A stretch of 60,000 nucleotides of DNA from positions 138,472,529 to 138,532,528 of the forward strand of contig CM043964.1 of the NCBI GenBank assembly GCA_014529385.2, written 5' to 3'. The notes beneath the pieces were generated by a model that saw only the letters and a program-made list of their open reading frames with translations, made no database searches and was not told the DNA's origin. A program made the position numbers and the translations under genes. Within the stretch, counting starts at the first letter, position 1; every line of letters starts with the position of its first letter. Positions 46,595 through 57,653 of this stretch are shown here, piece by piece. The DNA comes from Adiantum capillus-veneris. Lineage: Eukaryota > Streptophyta > Polypodiopsida > Polypodiales > Pteridaceae.

Positions 46595-48591
46595 ATGCGC
46601 ACTAGGTCGCAGGGTTCGCCTGACCCTGTGGTTCCAATTGTAGGAAGACGTCGGAGGAGAGGCGGTTCAGATGAATTTGTTTTTTCTTCACCGCAGATTG
46701 AGGAATTTGTATCTCCATCACCAAGCCCAGTGCGTGGTAGGAGGTTGCGGCGAGCGAGATGTACTCCGCGCAGTCAGTCATGTCCTCCTATCGTACGTTC
46801 ACCCTCACCCACACAGGTTGCTCCACCACCGTCTCCGATAAGCAGTCCGAGAGTATCTCCGCCACTGTCCCCACCTCCTAGTGCTTGTCAGCTTTTTCCG
46901 GGGGGAGGAGGAACAGTTGGGCAAGGAGTGATGGCTCATCCTCAGATTAAGTATAGTCGGTTTTGAGGTCTTTCGAGTGAAGACCCGGATGCACATTTAC
47001 ACCAATTCAATAAAGCTTATGGATTGAATCATCCTGGGGTGGTGATTCCTCTCTATCAACAATCAGTATTTGAATCTACACTCTCAGGGAAAGCTGTGAA
47101 ATGGTTGTCCGAATACCCTGATGATCATTTACAGACGTATGCTGATGGATCCATAGCGTTTCTACGAAGGTTTCGAATGGAAAAGACAGTCCCTCAACAT
47201 TTGGAGAAGCTTCGAACGCTCCGGCAGAAGTCATTGCCAGTGGAGGATTACGCTGCAAAAATTTCAGATGCTTTTGCAGAGGGTACCTCAGGCACAAAGA
47301 CCGGCAACGAAAGTACTGAATGATTATTTTTTGCGGGGGCTCAACAAGGATCTCAGAACGGCTATGGCGACAGTGGATAAGGTAACTACTCCACTGGATA
47401 CTGTAATTGCTAGGGCTGTAGTAGCAGGAGAGGCTTTAGAGGATACGGAACATCCAAAGAAGTCAAAAAAGAAAGATAGAAAGAAATCTCATCGAAAGTC
47501 ACAGGACAGTGGCAGTGATAGTTCGGAGTCGGAATCCGTAGGATCTAATTCCTCGGACTCAGGCAACAGCGATTCGGGAAAAGAATCGGAAGAGACACCA
47601 TGGAAAAAATCCCAGCGTCACGGGAAAGGTGTATCCTCTGGATCGACGGAATCGGCTGTAGTGGCTAAAAGTCTGAAGGAAATCTAGTGTACCCAATGTC
47701 GAAATCCGGGCCATGCTGCTCAGGAATGTGCAATGAATCAGAAGTGGTGTGCGATTTGCACGACCAATACTCATAATACAGTGGAATGTTATTTCAATGG
47801 CCGGGGTCGTCGGAGTCGAGGGGACTCTTCTACCTGGCAACAACCACAGATAGGGCAGGAACAAGAGCCTGCTGTGGTGATGGCTCATGCTCATACACCA
47901 GAGCCGCCTCTACAAGGTCAAGCAGGAGGACGGGGTCAAGGGGGAGGACAAGGCCGCGGAAGAGGTGGCCGAGATCCTAATCGCCCCAAGACATGCCTTT
48001 TCTGTTTGGGGGATGGTCATCGGCAATCTGAGTGTACTGAAGCTATGGAATACGATCAGAAAAAGCAGGAACGCGCTGCAGGGAAACAACCTAGTGTGGC
48101 TATGGTTCAGATTGAAGGATTGGAGGAGTCTGACCCAGTGGTTTCATTAATCACGTGGTCGGGTAAAAATGTGGTCCCAACTCCCGATGTGAAAATTCCA
48201 GAGTGGACGAGAGGTGCGGAAAAAGACTGTGTCCTGGTTGCCACAATCCGCACCACCAGTAAAGACAGCAGGACCATCGACTATGCCAGCCACTGTGGGC
48301 CTGGAAATAAAACAAGGGAAATCTGGAATTAAGGGTGATATTAAAGAACAGGAGGAGTGGAATTCAGTTTGGAAAGAGGTTCTTATGTCACCAATTCAAG
48401 TACCTCTGGGTTCATTGCTGAAATTGGTCCCGAATTTCCATAATGTATTGCTGCGACAAACGGCCACTGAGCTGAGGGAAGTTTCCATTGGGAAGGTTGA
48501 AAGCGAGGATGATGATTCAGCCCCGTTGTCGGCGAATAGGATCACGGATACCCGTATTCCGGAACTTTCAGTTCGATACCATGGCACATAG
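46595..48591 (+). pseudogene. gag: Element E gag with zinc knuckles, broken
   Basis: It begins MRTRSQGSPDPVVP and continues through a Ser/Pro/Arg-rich N-terminus (stop TGA at 46964). The capsid-like core has DPDAHLHQFNKAYG, FESTLSGKAVKWLSEYP, FLRRFRMEKTV and LRQKSLPVEDYAAKISDAF. Frameshifts near 47280 and 48210 and a TAG at 47685 interrupt it. A Ser/Asp-rich linker precedes three Cys/His motifs: CTQCRNPGHAAQEC (47688), CAICTTNTHNTVEC and, after an Arg/Gly-rich stretch, CLFCLGDGHRQSEC (47995). The frame ends with TAG 48589 just before the protease. Confidence 0.85.
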
Positions 48592-49383
48592 ATTGACAAG
48601 GTACTCTTGGATGGAGGAGCGGGGGTAAACATTATCACCCAAGCAGCGTGTGAGCGTTTTGGTCTCAGTGATTGGGAGCCTGCACCCTTTGTAGTCCGCA
48701 TGGCAGATCAGCAAAGAGTGCAACCAGTGGGTTTACTTCGACGTATTGTTTTGGATGTAGCGGGATTGTCCTTTGCTGTTTCCTTAGTAGTTTTGAATAT
48801 CGAAGATCATAATCAGGATTATCACATTATCTTGGGGAGACCCTGGTTACGACAAGCGAGGGTAAAACATAATTGGGAAGCAAATATGCTTACAGTAAAG
48901 AAGGGTAAAAGAAAAGTGCGTGTGATGTTGGGAACATGCCGACAACCAGTTCAGGCAGCATGGCCGGTGATAGCAGAAACAATTAATATGGTGGAAGGAT
49001 TAGAAGAGGATGAAGAGGAATAATTTCTCAAAGCGAATCCGGATTTGGTTTCTCTATACCTTGCGGATATTTCTCTGATTCCGAAAGGAAATTTGGTGGG
49101 GGTTTCAGGAACTCCAGGAGGAATAGGGGAGTCCCAACAACAGGTGCTTCCAAGTCCTGAGTCACTGGAGGACGTGATTCAGCAAGAACGAGCGTTTGAG
49201 GCGCAAATGGAAAAAATTACAAGGGTTAAGGAAGATGAATTAGAGAAGGTTTTTCTTGGGGAGCAAGCGGAGTCGCAGCCCATATACATTAATAAGCAGC
49301 TGGAAGCAAGTTTTAGAGATGATTTGATCCAATTACTGACAGAGTTTAAGGATGTTTTCGCATGGGAATATGCGGATATGTAG
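48592..49383 (+). pseudogene. pol: Element E protease and linker to RT
   Basis: The same frame as the end of gag continues. VLLDGGAGVNIITQAACERFG is the active-site loop, with DGG instead of DSG, and IILGRPWLRQARVKHNW is the C-terminal protease motif. TAA at 49021 and TAG at 49381 break the frame on either side of the linker, which ends FRDDLIQLLTEFKDVFAWEYADM. Confidence 0.85.
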
Positions 49384-49386
49384 GGA

Positions 49387-52260
49387 TTGGATCCTAAGTT
49401 TTATCAGCATATGATCAATCTGAAACCGGATGCGGTGCCTTTGAAACAGCATTCGTACAGGATGAATCCGAATGTGGCAAAGCAAGTTAAATTGGAAATT
49501 GATCGCCTCTTGGAAGTGGGTTTTATTACCCCTATTGATAATCCGGAGTGGATTTCTCCAATTGTGGTAGTACCAAAAAAAAATATGCAAATCCGAATTT
49601 GTGTGGATTATCGAAAATTGAATGCCGCTACTGTTCCAGATCCTTTTCCTCTCCCGTTTTTGGATTCCATTTTGGATGATGTAGCAGGACATGAGATGTA
49701 TACTTTTCTGAATGGCTTTAGTGGATATAATCAAATCAGAATGGCATTGCGGGATCAACCAAAAACAGCTTTTATTATCGCATGGGGAGTATTTGCCTGC
49801 ACAATAATGTGGTTTGGATTGCGGAATGCACCTTCCACTTTTCAAAGGGATATGTTTCAAATCTTTGGGCCTTACTTGACGGATTTTACGCGGATTTTTC
49901 TGGATGATCTCAGTGTTTTTGGAGCACAATTGGAGCATTTTCAACAATTACAGTTATGCTTTACAAAATGCAGAGAGGTAAAATTCAGTTTGAATCCTTT
50001 AAAGTGTGCATTTGCTGTTCGCAATGGCAGGCTCCTGGGGCATATCATCTCTGAAGACGGCATTTCTGTGGATCCGGATAAAATTGCCGCAATTATGGAA
50101 GCACCTGCACCGCGGAATCAGAAACAGTGCCAGATTTTCTTGGGTCAAGCCCGATGGCATGGGAGGCATTTGCGGTTTGTCGCGCATTTGGCAATCCCGA
50201 TTACTCAGGCAGCTCATGCTATAGATTTCGAATGGACACAGAAATGTGATTTGACTTTTCAAAGATTAAAATTGCAGCTCTCCAAAGCTTTGATTATGCT
50301 GGCACCTAATTGGGGACAGGATTTTCATGTGTTCGTGGATGCTTCGGATCGCGCTTTTGGCAGTGTGTTGATGCAGGAACAAAGTCAAGGATGGTTTCGA
50401 CCGGTTTGGTATGCCAGTAGACAATTATCATCTGCAGAAAGAAATTATTCAGTAAAGAAAAGGGAATGTTTAGGGATGATTTATTCAGTGAAGAAATTCC
50501 AACACTATCTGTTGGGCCGACGATTTTTCTTCCATGTGGACCATTCGGCTCTGTTATACCTGGTAAGGCAACAGAATTTGACGAGACGATTGGACAGATG
50601 GGTACTTCTGTTGCAGGAATTTGACTTTGAGGTCATACACAGCCTAGGGGCTCAGCATGCGGTGGCTGACTACCTATCCCGGCTAGACTCTAGAGAGCCG
50701 CCGACAGGGGTCACTGATGAATTTCCAGATGCATCGATGTTCCTAACAGGAGTCGCTGCAGAAGATATTACAGTCCCGAGTCAGGTAAGGGTCATTCCCA
50801 GCATTCCATGGACATGGTATGAGGAGATGTTTCATTTTCTCGACAGCGACGACATGCCTTCCTTCTTGACCAGCCATCAGAGGAAACGTATGGCTATTAG
50901 AAGCAGGAATTTTGAGATCATTATGGGGAAGCTCTATTATCGCACGGTGGCAGATGTGTTACTCCGATGTGTGCTACCACAGGAGCAGGAAGCAGTCCTC
51001 GAGGAAGTACATACGGGTATTGCAGGAGGTCACTTTACAGCATTAATTACGGCTAGAAAGGTTCTCCAATCAGGATTATGGTGGCCCACATTGTTTCAAG
51101 ATGCGAGAAACTATGTGCAACAGTGTGATGTGTGTCAGCGTTTGGGGCAACCTACCAAACGGTTGAGAATGCCTTTTCAACCAGTCTTGACCTTGGAGCC
51201 TTTTCAAAAGTGGGGTTTGGATTTTGTTGGTCCTTTTAAACCAGTGGCAGCTCACACAGGGAATAAGTATATCTTGACAGCCACGAATTACGCTACCAAA
51301 TGGGTGGAGGCATGGCCTTTGAGAGATAACACTGCAATTTCTGTGGCGGGATGCTTATATAAGGATATCTTTTCTAGATATGGCTGCCCTATTGAGCTGG
51401 TTAGTGACTGGGGAAGTCATTTTTTGAATAAGGTGATGGAGAGAATGCTGCAGTTTTACTTTGTATTACACAGGAAATCTTCTCCCTATTATCCTCAGGC
51501 GAATGGGCAAGCAGAATCAACCAATAAACAATTGATTCAAATTTTGACAAAGTTAGTGAATATGAATAGAACGGATTGGGATGTGAAACTTCCTTCCGCC
51601 TTATGGGCCTATCGGACAGCTTACAAAGTGGCAACAGGATTGACGCCTTTTAAGTTAGCATTTGGCATGGAGGCAATCACTCCGGTGGAGCATGTGATTC
51701 CGAGTTTGCGGATGTTGATTGCGGATTGGCTTCTTCCGGAGGATTCCGTGATTTATCGATTGGATGTTTTGCAGGAACTGGATGAAGAGCGGCTGCAGAG
51801 CTTTGCGGTGCTGCAGGATCTGCAATCTAGGTGGAAAAAATGGCTGGATCGCCCGAAAGCACAGCAATTTGTTCGAGGACAGCTAGTCCTTGTCTTCAAT
51901 TCCCGTCTCGGGAAGATGCCGGGGAAGCTTAACTTAAGGTGGTCAGGACCATTCTGGATTTTTCAAGCATGCGGGCCTATTTCTTTTTATTTGGGGGATT
52001 TGCGGGGGGAGGTTATTTCTGTGCCGGTCAATGGTTTCAGACTGCGCCATTATGTTTCACTTATCACGATTCAGTGCCCCTTTGCTGCGGTACAAGAGCC
52101 GAAAGCCGCCTTAATCATGATTGGAGATTCTTTTGCATGCAATCTTGGGAAGCGGGAAAGGATCTATGATGGTTGCGACACCGTGGATCACCCTATTTTG
52201 GGAACTCATTGTGGAAGGGTTACTACTGCATGCATACGTTTTTTTATTGTGGTCCTCTAG
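49387..52260 (+). CDS. pol: Element E RT-RNase H-integrase, 957 codons open
   Basis: This is the longest open frame in the window. RT starts HMINLKPDAVPLKQHSYRMN; motifs include WISPIVVVPKKN, ICVDYRKLNAAT, LNGFSGYNQI and the catalytic IFLDDLSVF (LDD in place of VDD). RNase H: FHVFVDASDRAFGSVLMQ, YASRQLSSAERNYSVKKRE, VDHSALLYLV and AVADYLSRL. Integrase: one H2C2 (EVHTGIAGGHF...YVQQCDVCQR), then WGLDFVGPF, LVSDWGSHFLN (usually SDRG) and YYPQANGQAESTNK. No chromodomain follows the C-terminal region. It lies in the same frame as the protease after TAG 49381, so translation from the native start is blocked in this copy. Confidence 0.95.
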   Translation: MDPKFYQHMINLKPDAVPLKQHSYRMNPNVAKQVKLEIDRLLEVGFITPIDNPEWISPIVVVPKKNMQIRICVDYRKLNAATVPDPFPLPFLDSILDDVAGHEMYTFLNGFSGYNQIRMALRDQPKTAFIIAWGVFACTIMWFGLRNAPSTFQRDMFQIFGPYLTDFTRIFLDDLSVFGAQLEHFQQLQLCFTKCREVKFSLNPLKCAFAVRNGRLLGHIISEDGISVDPDKIAAIMEAPAPRNQKQCQIFLGQARWHGRHLRFVAHLAIPITQAAHAIDFEWTQKCDLTFQRLKLQLSKALIMLAPNWGQDFHVFVDASDRAFGSVLMQEQSQGWFRPVWYASRQLSSAERNYSVKKRECLGMIYSVKKFQHYLLGRRFFFHVDHSALLYLVRQQNLTRRLDRWVLLLQEFDFEVIHSLGAQHAVADYLSRLDSREPPTGVTDEFPDASMFLTGVAAEDITVPSQVRVIPSIPWTWYEEMFHFLDSDDMPSFLTSHQRKRMAIRSRNFEIIMGKLYYRTVADVLLRCVLPQEQEAVLEEVHTGIAGGHFTALITARKVLQSGLWWPTLFQDARNYVQQCDVCQRLGQPTKRLRMPFQPVLTLEPFQKWGLDFVGPFKPVAAHTGNKYILTATNYATKWVEAWPLRDNTAISVAGCLYKDIFSRYGCPIELVSDWGSHFLNKVMERMLQFYFVLHRKSSPYYPQANGQAESTNKQLIQILTKLVNMNRTDWDVKLPSALWAYRTAYKVATGLTPFKLAFGMEAITPVEHVIPSLRMLIADWLLPEDSVIYRLDVLQELDEERLQSFAVLQDLQSRWKKWLDRPKAQQFVRGQLVLVFNSRLGKMPGKLNLRWSGPFWIFQACGPISFYLGDLRGEVISVPVNGFRLRHYVSLITIQCPFAAVQEPKAALIMIGDSFACNLGKRERIYDGCDTVDHPILGTHCGRVTTACIRFFIVVL

Positions 52261-52318
52261 TTTCGTGTGTCGCGCACTCTTAGTGTTCTATTCTCTGCTC
52301 CTGCATCTCATCGCCACC

Positions 52319-54001
52319 ATGACAGCTTCTCTTCTTGCAATGTGTCCCTTTCACTCCCTGCAGCAGCTCGCTCTTCGACGAGTGGACGCATGGCTGCAAG
52401 ACTTGTGGCTGCGTGTGTTCGCCAACCTGGACTGGCAAGGAATCCTAGTGCACCCGCAGGCAGCAGGTTTGATTGCGCAACTCGCGGCTGGTGATATGGT
52501 GGTACTCAAAAATCAACAGATTCAGTTGACAGCGGAAAGAATCTCAAGATGTTGCTATTTACCCAACGATGGCATGGTGCGAGCCTCGCATGTGATCCCT
52601 GCTGCAGAGGTCCAGCAGAAATTTGGCTTGAAGGTCAAAGGGGAATATAAACTGTCAGGGTTGTCAGATGTGGCAACCAGGGATGCATATCGGTGGTTCC
52701 TCGAGGCGATTTGGCTACATGCCAAAACGTATACTATTTCGACCCGAGCTAGAAATGTGTTGCATTCGGCCAACTTTGGGCCAGTAGCTTGGGCAGCAGT
52801 GGTCAGAGAGCGACTGCTGGCGGAGTGCCAACAAGTGATGGCACAGTTGGGGAGGGGTACCCCAACCAATACAAAGGTGGGCCAACTGCTCACATTGATC
52901 TTTCCTTTGAGAGAAGTGTTTCCTCTCGCCCTGCGTCCTCTTTGCCACTTTGAAGATGATCGCTTGGTGGTCCAAGGCACTAATCCTCCTCTATCGCAAA
53001 CACAAATCTTGGCACTGCCGGCAAAGAGGGAAACACATCAACAACAGGTGGGTACTGTGGAATTGCATGGTCCATCGACGGCAGTGGTATCCTCTGGAGC
53101 CCAGGAGATGGCCACTACAGGTGCAGGATCAGCAAGCCGCAAGCGCGGCCGTGAGGAGCAACAATTTTCAACACCACCTCCAGCAACTGCATCTCCTGTT
53201 GCGGAAGATTCTGCGGTGGCCCGCTGGCGTCGCCGAATGCAGGAAAGAGTTAGCAGTATGACTCCCTTGCGGATGAGCTCTGCGGTTGCGGACGTCCCCG
53301 CTCAACCGGAAACGTTGGGTACTATGAATGCGGCTGCCTCGACGGGAGGTATTCTCCCCGCAGCGCTACCCTCGGAGGCTATGGCAGCAGCGACCCCTGC
53401 TGACCAATTACAGGCATGCGGCACATTTTTGAGCAGACTGGCAGAGTCTATTCGTGCGGCCTGGCCAACCCTAGCCACAGAGGGACGAGTCAATGAGCTG
53501 GAAGCGCAGGTAGCAACTTCGCAGACTCGTATTGACGAGTTAAACACTCAGAATGAACAGTTGACTGCCACTACTCGCCAGCAAGGGGCAGAAATACAGA
53601 GGTTAAGAGGGGCTAATGCTGAGTTTGTAACATCTATTCAACAAGAACTTCTTCAGTTGAGAACGCAGCATAGCCTAGCTTCTTACTTAACCTCGCACCC
53701 TGGCGATGTAATGATCAACATGACTGATTTGGATGCATTGGAAATGGAGATGCAAGAGGATCTCCAAACTTTTTTAGATAATCAATTACAAAGCTGGAGC
53801 ACACGCTTGGCTGCTGAGGTGGGAGCACAGCCACCCGCTCAACAGGTTGTGGTGCACCAACCCGAGTCATCCAACACTGACAGAGGTAAGAGTGTTGTTC
53901 CAGAGGGTTTTGATGTTGCTGATTGGGCACAAGCTACAGAGGATTGTGCTGAAGCCCAGTCTCATGTCTCGTTTGCAGAAAATGATTCGTCGATTTCGTA
54001 A
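52319..54001 (+). CDS. Element E accessory ORF after pol (560 codons, open)
   Basis: ATG 52319 is in a strong context (GCCACCATGA), 58 bp after the pol stop; the frame is also open upstream. Residues of about 1-240 look globular and mostly helical (LRRVDAWLQDLWLRVF, IQLTAERISRCCYLP, ARNVLHSANFGPVAWAAVVRERL, TNTKVGQLLTLIFPL). A Ser/Pro/Ala-rich linker with KRGRE and a coiled coil (about 420-510: VNELEAQVATSQTRIDELN, QLTATTRQQGAEIQRLR) follow. There is no signal peptide or membrane segment. The N-terminal pattern recalls plant gypsy 'putative transposon protein' domains, and the layout matches the AB accessory ORF. The absence of stops contrasts with the broken gag. Function unknown. Confidence 0.82.
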   Translation: MTASLLAMCPFHSLQQLALRRVDAWLQDLWLRVFANLDWQGILVHPQAAGLIAQLAAGDMVVLKNQQIQLTAERISRCCYLPNDGMVRASHVIPAAEVQQKFGLKVKGEYKLSGLSDVATRDAYRWFLEAIWLHAKTYTISTRARNVLHSANFGPVAWAAVVRERLLAECQQVMAQLGRGTPTNTKVGQLLTLIFPLREVFPLALRPLCHFEDDRLVVQGTNPPLSQTQILALPAKRETHQQQVGTVELHGPSTAVVSSGAQEMATTGAGSASRKRGREEQQFSTPPPATASPVAEDSAVARWRRRMQERVSSMTPLRMSSAVADVPAQPETLGTMNAAASTGGILPAALPSEAMAAATPADQLQACGTFLSRLAESIRAAWPTLATEGRVNELEAQVATSQTRIDELNTQNEQLTATTRQQGAEIQRLRGANAEFVTSIQQELLQLRTQHSLASYLTSHPGDVMINMTDLDALEMEMQEDLQTFLDNQLQSWSTRLAAEVGAQPPAQQVVVHQPESSNTDRGKSVVPEGFDVADWAQATEDCAEAQSHVSFAENDSSIS

Positions 54002-54350
54002 GGAGCGGCGCAGGGTCTGTTTCTGGGTGGAGACCTTAGCTCATTCTTTTTCTCTCAGTCTCCCACCTTGCCCTCCATTTTGGGCTGCTCTTAATCGCTA
54101 CCTTACTCGTTATTATCCCTTGCATACACCTCTTGCTCCTCTGCCACAGCCGCCTCAATCTATCTCCTTGCCAACGCAGTTTATTCCTCGCGCTCCCTGG
54201 CCGGGAAAAATTGAGATAGATCCACGTCTTTTGGATGAGGTCTATCGAGCCCATACTACAGATTTTCGGGGCTTTGGCTATATTGATGTTTCCTCTTCAC
54301 CAGAGCAGGGTGCAGAGCAACCACCGGAACCTTCCAACCGGAGGGGCTGA
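53964..54350 (+). CDS. Element E small overlapping ORF (128 codons)
   Basis: It starts MSRLQKMIRRFRKERRRVCF, overlaps the last 38 bp of the 560-codon ORF in another frame, and ends 34 bp before the 3' LTR. The N-terminus is strongly basic, the middle Pro/Leu-rich. It could be a real last gene, a frameshifted continuation of the ORF before it, or chance. I do not recognise it. Confidence 0.4.
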   Translation: MSRLQKMIRRFRKERRRVCFWVETLAHSFSLSLPPCPPFWAALNRYLTRYYPLHTPLAPLPQPPQSISLPTQFIPRAPWPGKIEIDPRLLDEVYRAHTTDFRGFGYIDVSSSPEQGAEQPPEPSNRRG

Positions 54351-54384
54351 TTGTGGGTTCGTGCAATCCACTGTGCGTGCCAGG

Positions 54385-54791
54385 TGTTACGGAATTAGCC
54401 GCACATGCGGTCCTGCGGTTCTGTGGAGGTTTGGACACTGCGGATCAGGAGTTAGGAGTCATACGGTATGTGGTGACCGGAGCGGCAGTTCTTCATAGGA
54501 TATCATGGGACAGGAGTGTGTGCACCGTTCCCGATCTGCGCTGGAGCAGCGGTTGTATATGGAGGGGCATACCTGTCTTTTGATGTAACTTAACCAATCT
54601 CTATGATATTCATGGCATCAACTATTGTACTCTGTGTCTGGATTACAGATGAATGAAGCAAGGGTTGTTGTGTGTCTGTGTACTTTGTACTTCCTTCTCT
54701 TGTCATTCTGTGCGTTGATGTTCATATAATGTAGTTGCGGGTAATCATTCCCATAATGCCTATTGCTCCTATGTGGGCAATAGCCATTACA
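54385..54791 (+). repeat. Element E 3' LTR (407 bp)
   Basis: It is the direct partner of 46144-46550 and is followed by the duplicated GGGAT. The bases just before it (GTGCGTGCCAGG) are not a convincing polypurine tract; GGAGGGGCTGA lies about 40 bp upstream. Confidence 0.97.
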
Positions 54792-57653
54792 GGGATGGAC
54801 TGGTTAAAGAAAAATAAGGCCCACATCCATTGTGCACAAGGGAACTTTACCTTTACAAATAACTTGGGTAATGAAGTCTTAATCTAGGGGGAAAATGGGA
54901 GACCTAGGGCTACTTTAAAGGCCAACAGACTTTTGAAGGGACTGAGAAAGGGCTAGAAAATTTATGCGGTAAATCTCAACAAGGTGGACCAATCAGATAC
55001 CACACTTTGACCAAACTGGTTGAGGGAGTATGATGATGTATTCCCTGAAGACCTTACCAATCTTCCTCTACATAGAGAGGTAGATCATGAGATTGAGACT
55101 ATCCCTGGATGTGAACCTATCTCAAAGCGACCTTATAAAATTTCACTTCAAGAGGCCATCAAACTCAAAGAACAACTTAGGCAACTCATTGAGCAAGGAT
55201 TCATTCGACCCAGTACTTCTCCTTGGGGTGCACCAGTTCTTTTTCAGAAGAAGAAGGATGGAACCTTAAGGCTATGCATAGATTACTGTGGACTGAACCA
55301 AGTAATTGTCAAAAACAAGTATCCAATTCCAAGGATTGACGAACTCTTGGACAGACTCCACAACGCCAAAATGTTTACAAAGATTGATCTAAGGTCATGA
55401 TATTACCAAATCAGGATCAAGGAATCAGATATTCCAAAGACAGCTTTCAACACTAGGTATGGACACTACAAATTTACAGTAATGTCTTTTGGTCTAGCAA
55501 ATGCTCCTGCAAGCTTCAATTGACTTATGCAGGATATTTTCAGACCCTATCTGGATGATTTTGTCTTGGTTTTCTTTGAAGACATTCTGATCTATTCTAA
55601 GGACGAGGCAGATCATGAAAAACATGTTTGCAAAGTACTTGATCTTCTTCGAGAACACCAACTTTACGCTAAAGCGAGCAAGTGTACCTTCTGCTCACCA
55701 AAGGTCAATTATCTTGGATTTATCATATCGGTCGAAGGGATTTTAGTGGACCCATATAAATTCAAGGATATCATTGATTGGCCTCAACCATCCACCGTTA
55801 GCGAGGTAAGAGGATTTCTTGGGATAACGGGATGGCACAGGATTTTTGTCAAGGACTATGCATGTATTGCTGCACCTTTGACGGAACTCCTGAAGAAAGG
55901 GATGAGGATCGAATGGAAGACCGAGCACGAGTCTAGTTTTGCTAAGCTAAAAGAATTCTTGGTCTCAGCTCCTATCTTAAAGCTTCAAGATTTTAGTAAG
56001 GAATTTGAAGTAGCAACCGATGCTAGCAAATTTGCTTTGGGCGGAGTTCTTACTCAAGAAGAAAGACCGGTGGCGTATACTTCGCGAAAGTTGAGGAATC
56101 ATGAGAAGAAATATCCTACTCATGATTTGGAAATTTTAGCGGTTATACATGCGCTGAAGTTATGGAGGCATTATCTTCTCAGACGCAAGTTTCAGCTAGT
56201 GACAGACCACAAGAGCTTAAAATGGATTTTTACTCAACCTATTCTCAATATGTGACAACGACGATGGATAGAACTTTTAAAAGAATATGACCTTGACATA
56301 AAGTATAGACCAGGGAAGGAAAATGCAGTTGCAGATGGACTTAGCCAAAAATCTTTTCTCGGAGCTATCTCTATTCCAAATAACCCTATCTGGGACAGAA
56401 TCAAAGAAGCATCTTTGGTAGATCCGGAATACCAACGTATAGCATCATTAGTCCAACAGAATAAGATGCCTGAAGCTAAAGATTACTCTCTTATGGGAGG
56501 ATGTATTTACTACAGACATCGACTCTGTGTACCCAGAGACCCAGCTCTAAAGAAGGCCATTCTGTACGAAGCACACAATAGCCCTACATCTGAACATCCA
56601 AGTTATGCTAAGACTCTTCATGCTATCAGGAGGAGTTATTTTTGGTCTGGAATGAAAGGAGACATACTTCGCTATGTGAGGAAATGTCTTTCTTGTCAGT
56701 GGATAAAAGCTGAAAGGATCAAATTACCAGGGCAACTTCAACCTCTTGACATACCCCAGATGAAATGGGAATGCATCAGTATGGACTTCGTTACAGGATT
56801 ACCTTCTATAGGAGGTTATGACTCTGTTTTTGTGGTTGTTGGTATGCTCACAAAAGTGTCTCATCTAATACGTGTAAAGACAACCTTTACTGCTTCGGAT
56901 ATTAGCCGGGTATTCATCAAGGAGATTTTTAAGTTACATGGTTTAGCCAAGCGTATCGTCAGTGATAGAGATGCCAAGTTTACATCAAAATTTTGGACTT
57001 CTCTTTTCCAATCTATTGGGTCACAATTAGCCTTCAGTATAGCGTATCATCCACAGACAAATGGGCAGACTGAAAGAGTTAATCAAGTCATTGAGGACAT
57101 TCTCATGGCCTATTGTTCGCAAGAGCCAAAGAAGTGGTTACAATATATTCCCTTGGTAGAATATGCTTATAATTCTTTCAAACACAAAAGCATTGGAATG
57201 TCACCCTTTAAAGCTGTTTATGGACAGGATTGTTTAGCACCACTGAACTTCTCAGATCTAACCATCAGGGTAGAAGCCTCTAGGAAGATGTTAGAAGATA
57301 TGGAATCTCAGACTAGAGCTATTTGCCAAGACATTCAGGTAGCTCAGGATAGACAGAAGCACTATGCGGATAAGAACCGTTCGAAAAGAACTTTCAAAGA
57401 AGGAGATAAGGTTTTTTTCCGAGTCCGACCGAAGAAAAGCAAATTATCACTAGGCAGATACAAAAAGCTAATCCCAAGGTATTGTGGACCATTCGAGATC
57501 GTTAAAGTTGTGAGTGACCAGGTCTACAAGCTAAAGTTACCTACAAACTTAAAGGTTCATGATGCATTCCATGCCAGCTTACCCTACATCCCTAATCCTG
57601 ATCAATTCTTGGACTCAGATCAAATAGTCATTCTAGCACAAGGAGTTCTCTAG
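54792..57653 (+). pseudogene. pol: Element D protease end, RT, RNase H and integrase, broken
   Basis: It resumes with MDWLKKNKAHIHCAQGNF, the end of the protease. [43 protein letters not shown], then a TGA at 55398, [10 protein letters not shown] with TGA near 55522, and FFEDILIYS where YVDD is usual. RNase H: ATDASKFALGGVL, TSRKLRNHEKKYPTHDLEILAV and TDHKSLKWIFTQ, with a TGA at 56253. Integrase: HNSPTSEHPSYAKT...YVRKCLSCQ, SMDFVTGLP, IVSDRDAKFTSKFW, YHPQTNGQTERVNQ and the GPFEIVKVV C-terminal domain. The order and chromodomain make D a plant chromovirus. Confidence 0.93.

Larger units (their letters stand above)
46144..54791 (+). mobile_element. Complete Ty3/gypsy element E (8648 bp) nested in D
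   Basis: It is bounded by two 407-bp LTRs and by a 5-bp duplication GGGAT (46139-46143 and 54792-54796). Removing it and one GGGAT restores the protease motif ILG-MDWL of element D in frame, which proves the insertion boundaries. The internal order is gag, protease, RT, RNase H, integrase, then two extra ORFs. No chromodomain is seen. Confidence 0.97.
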
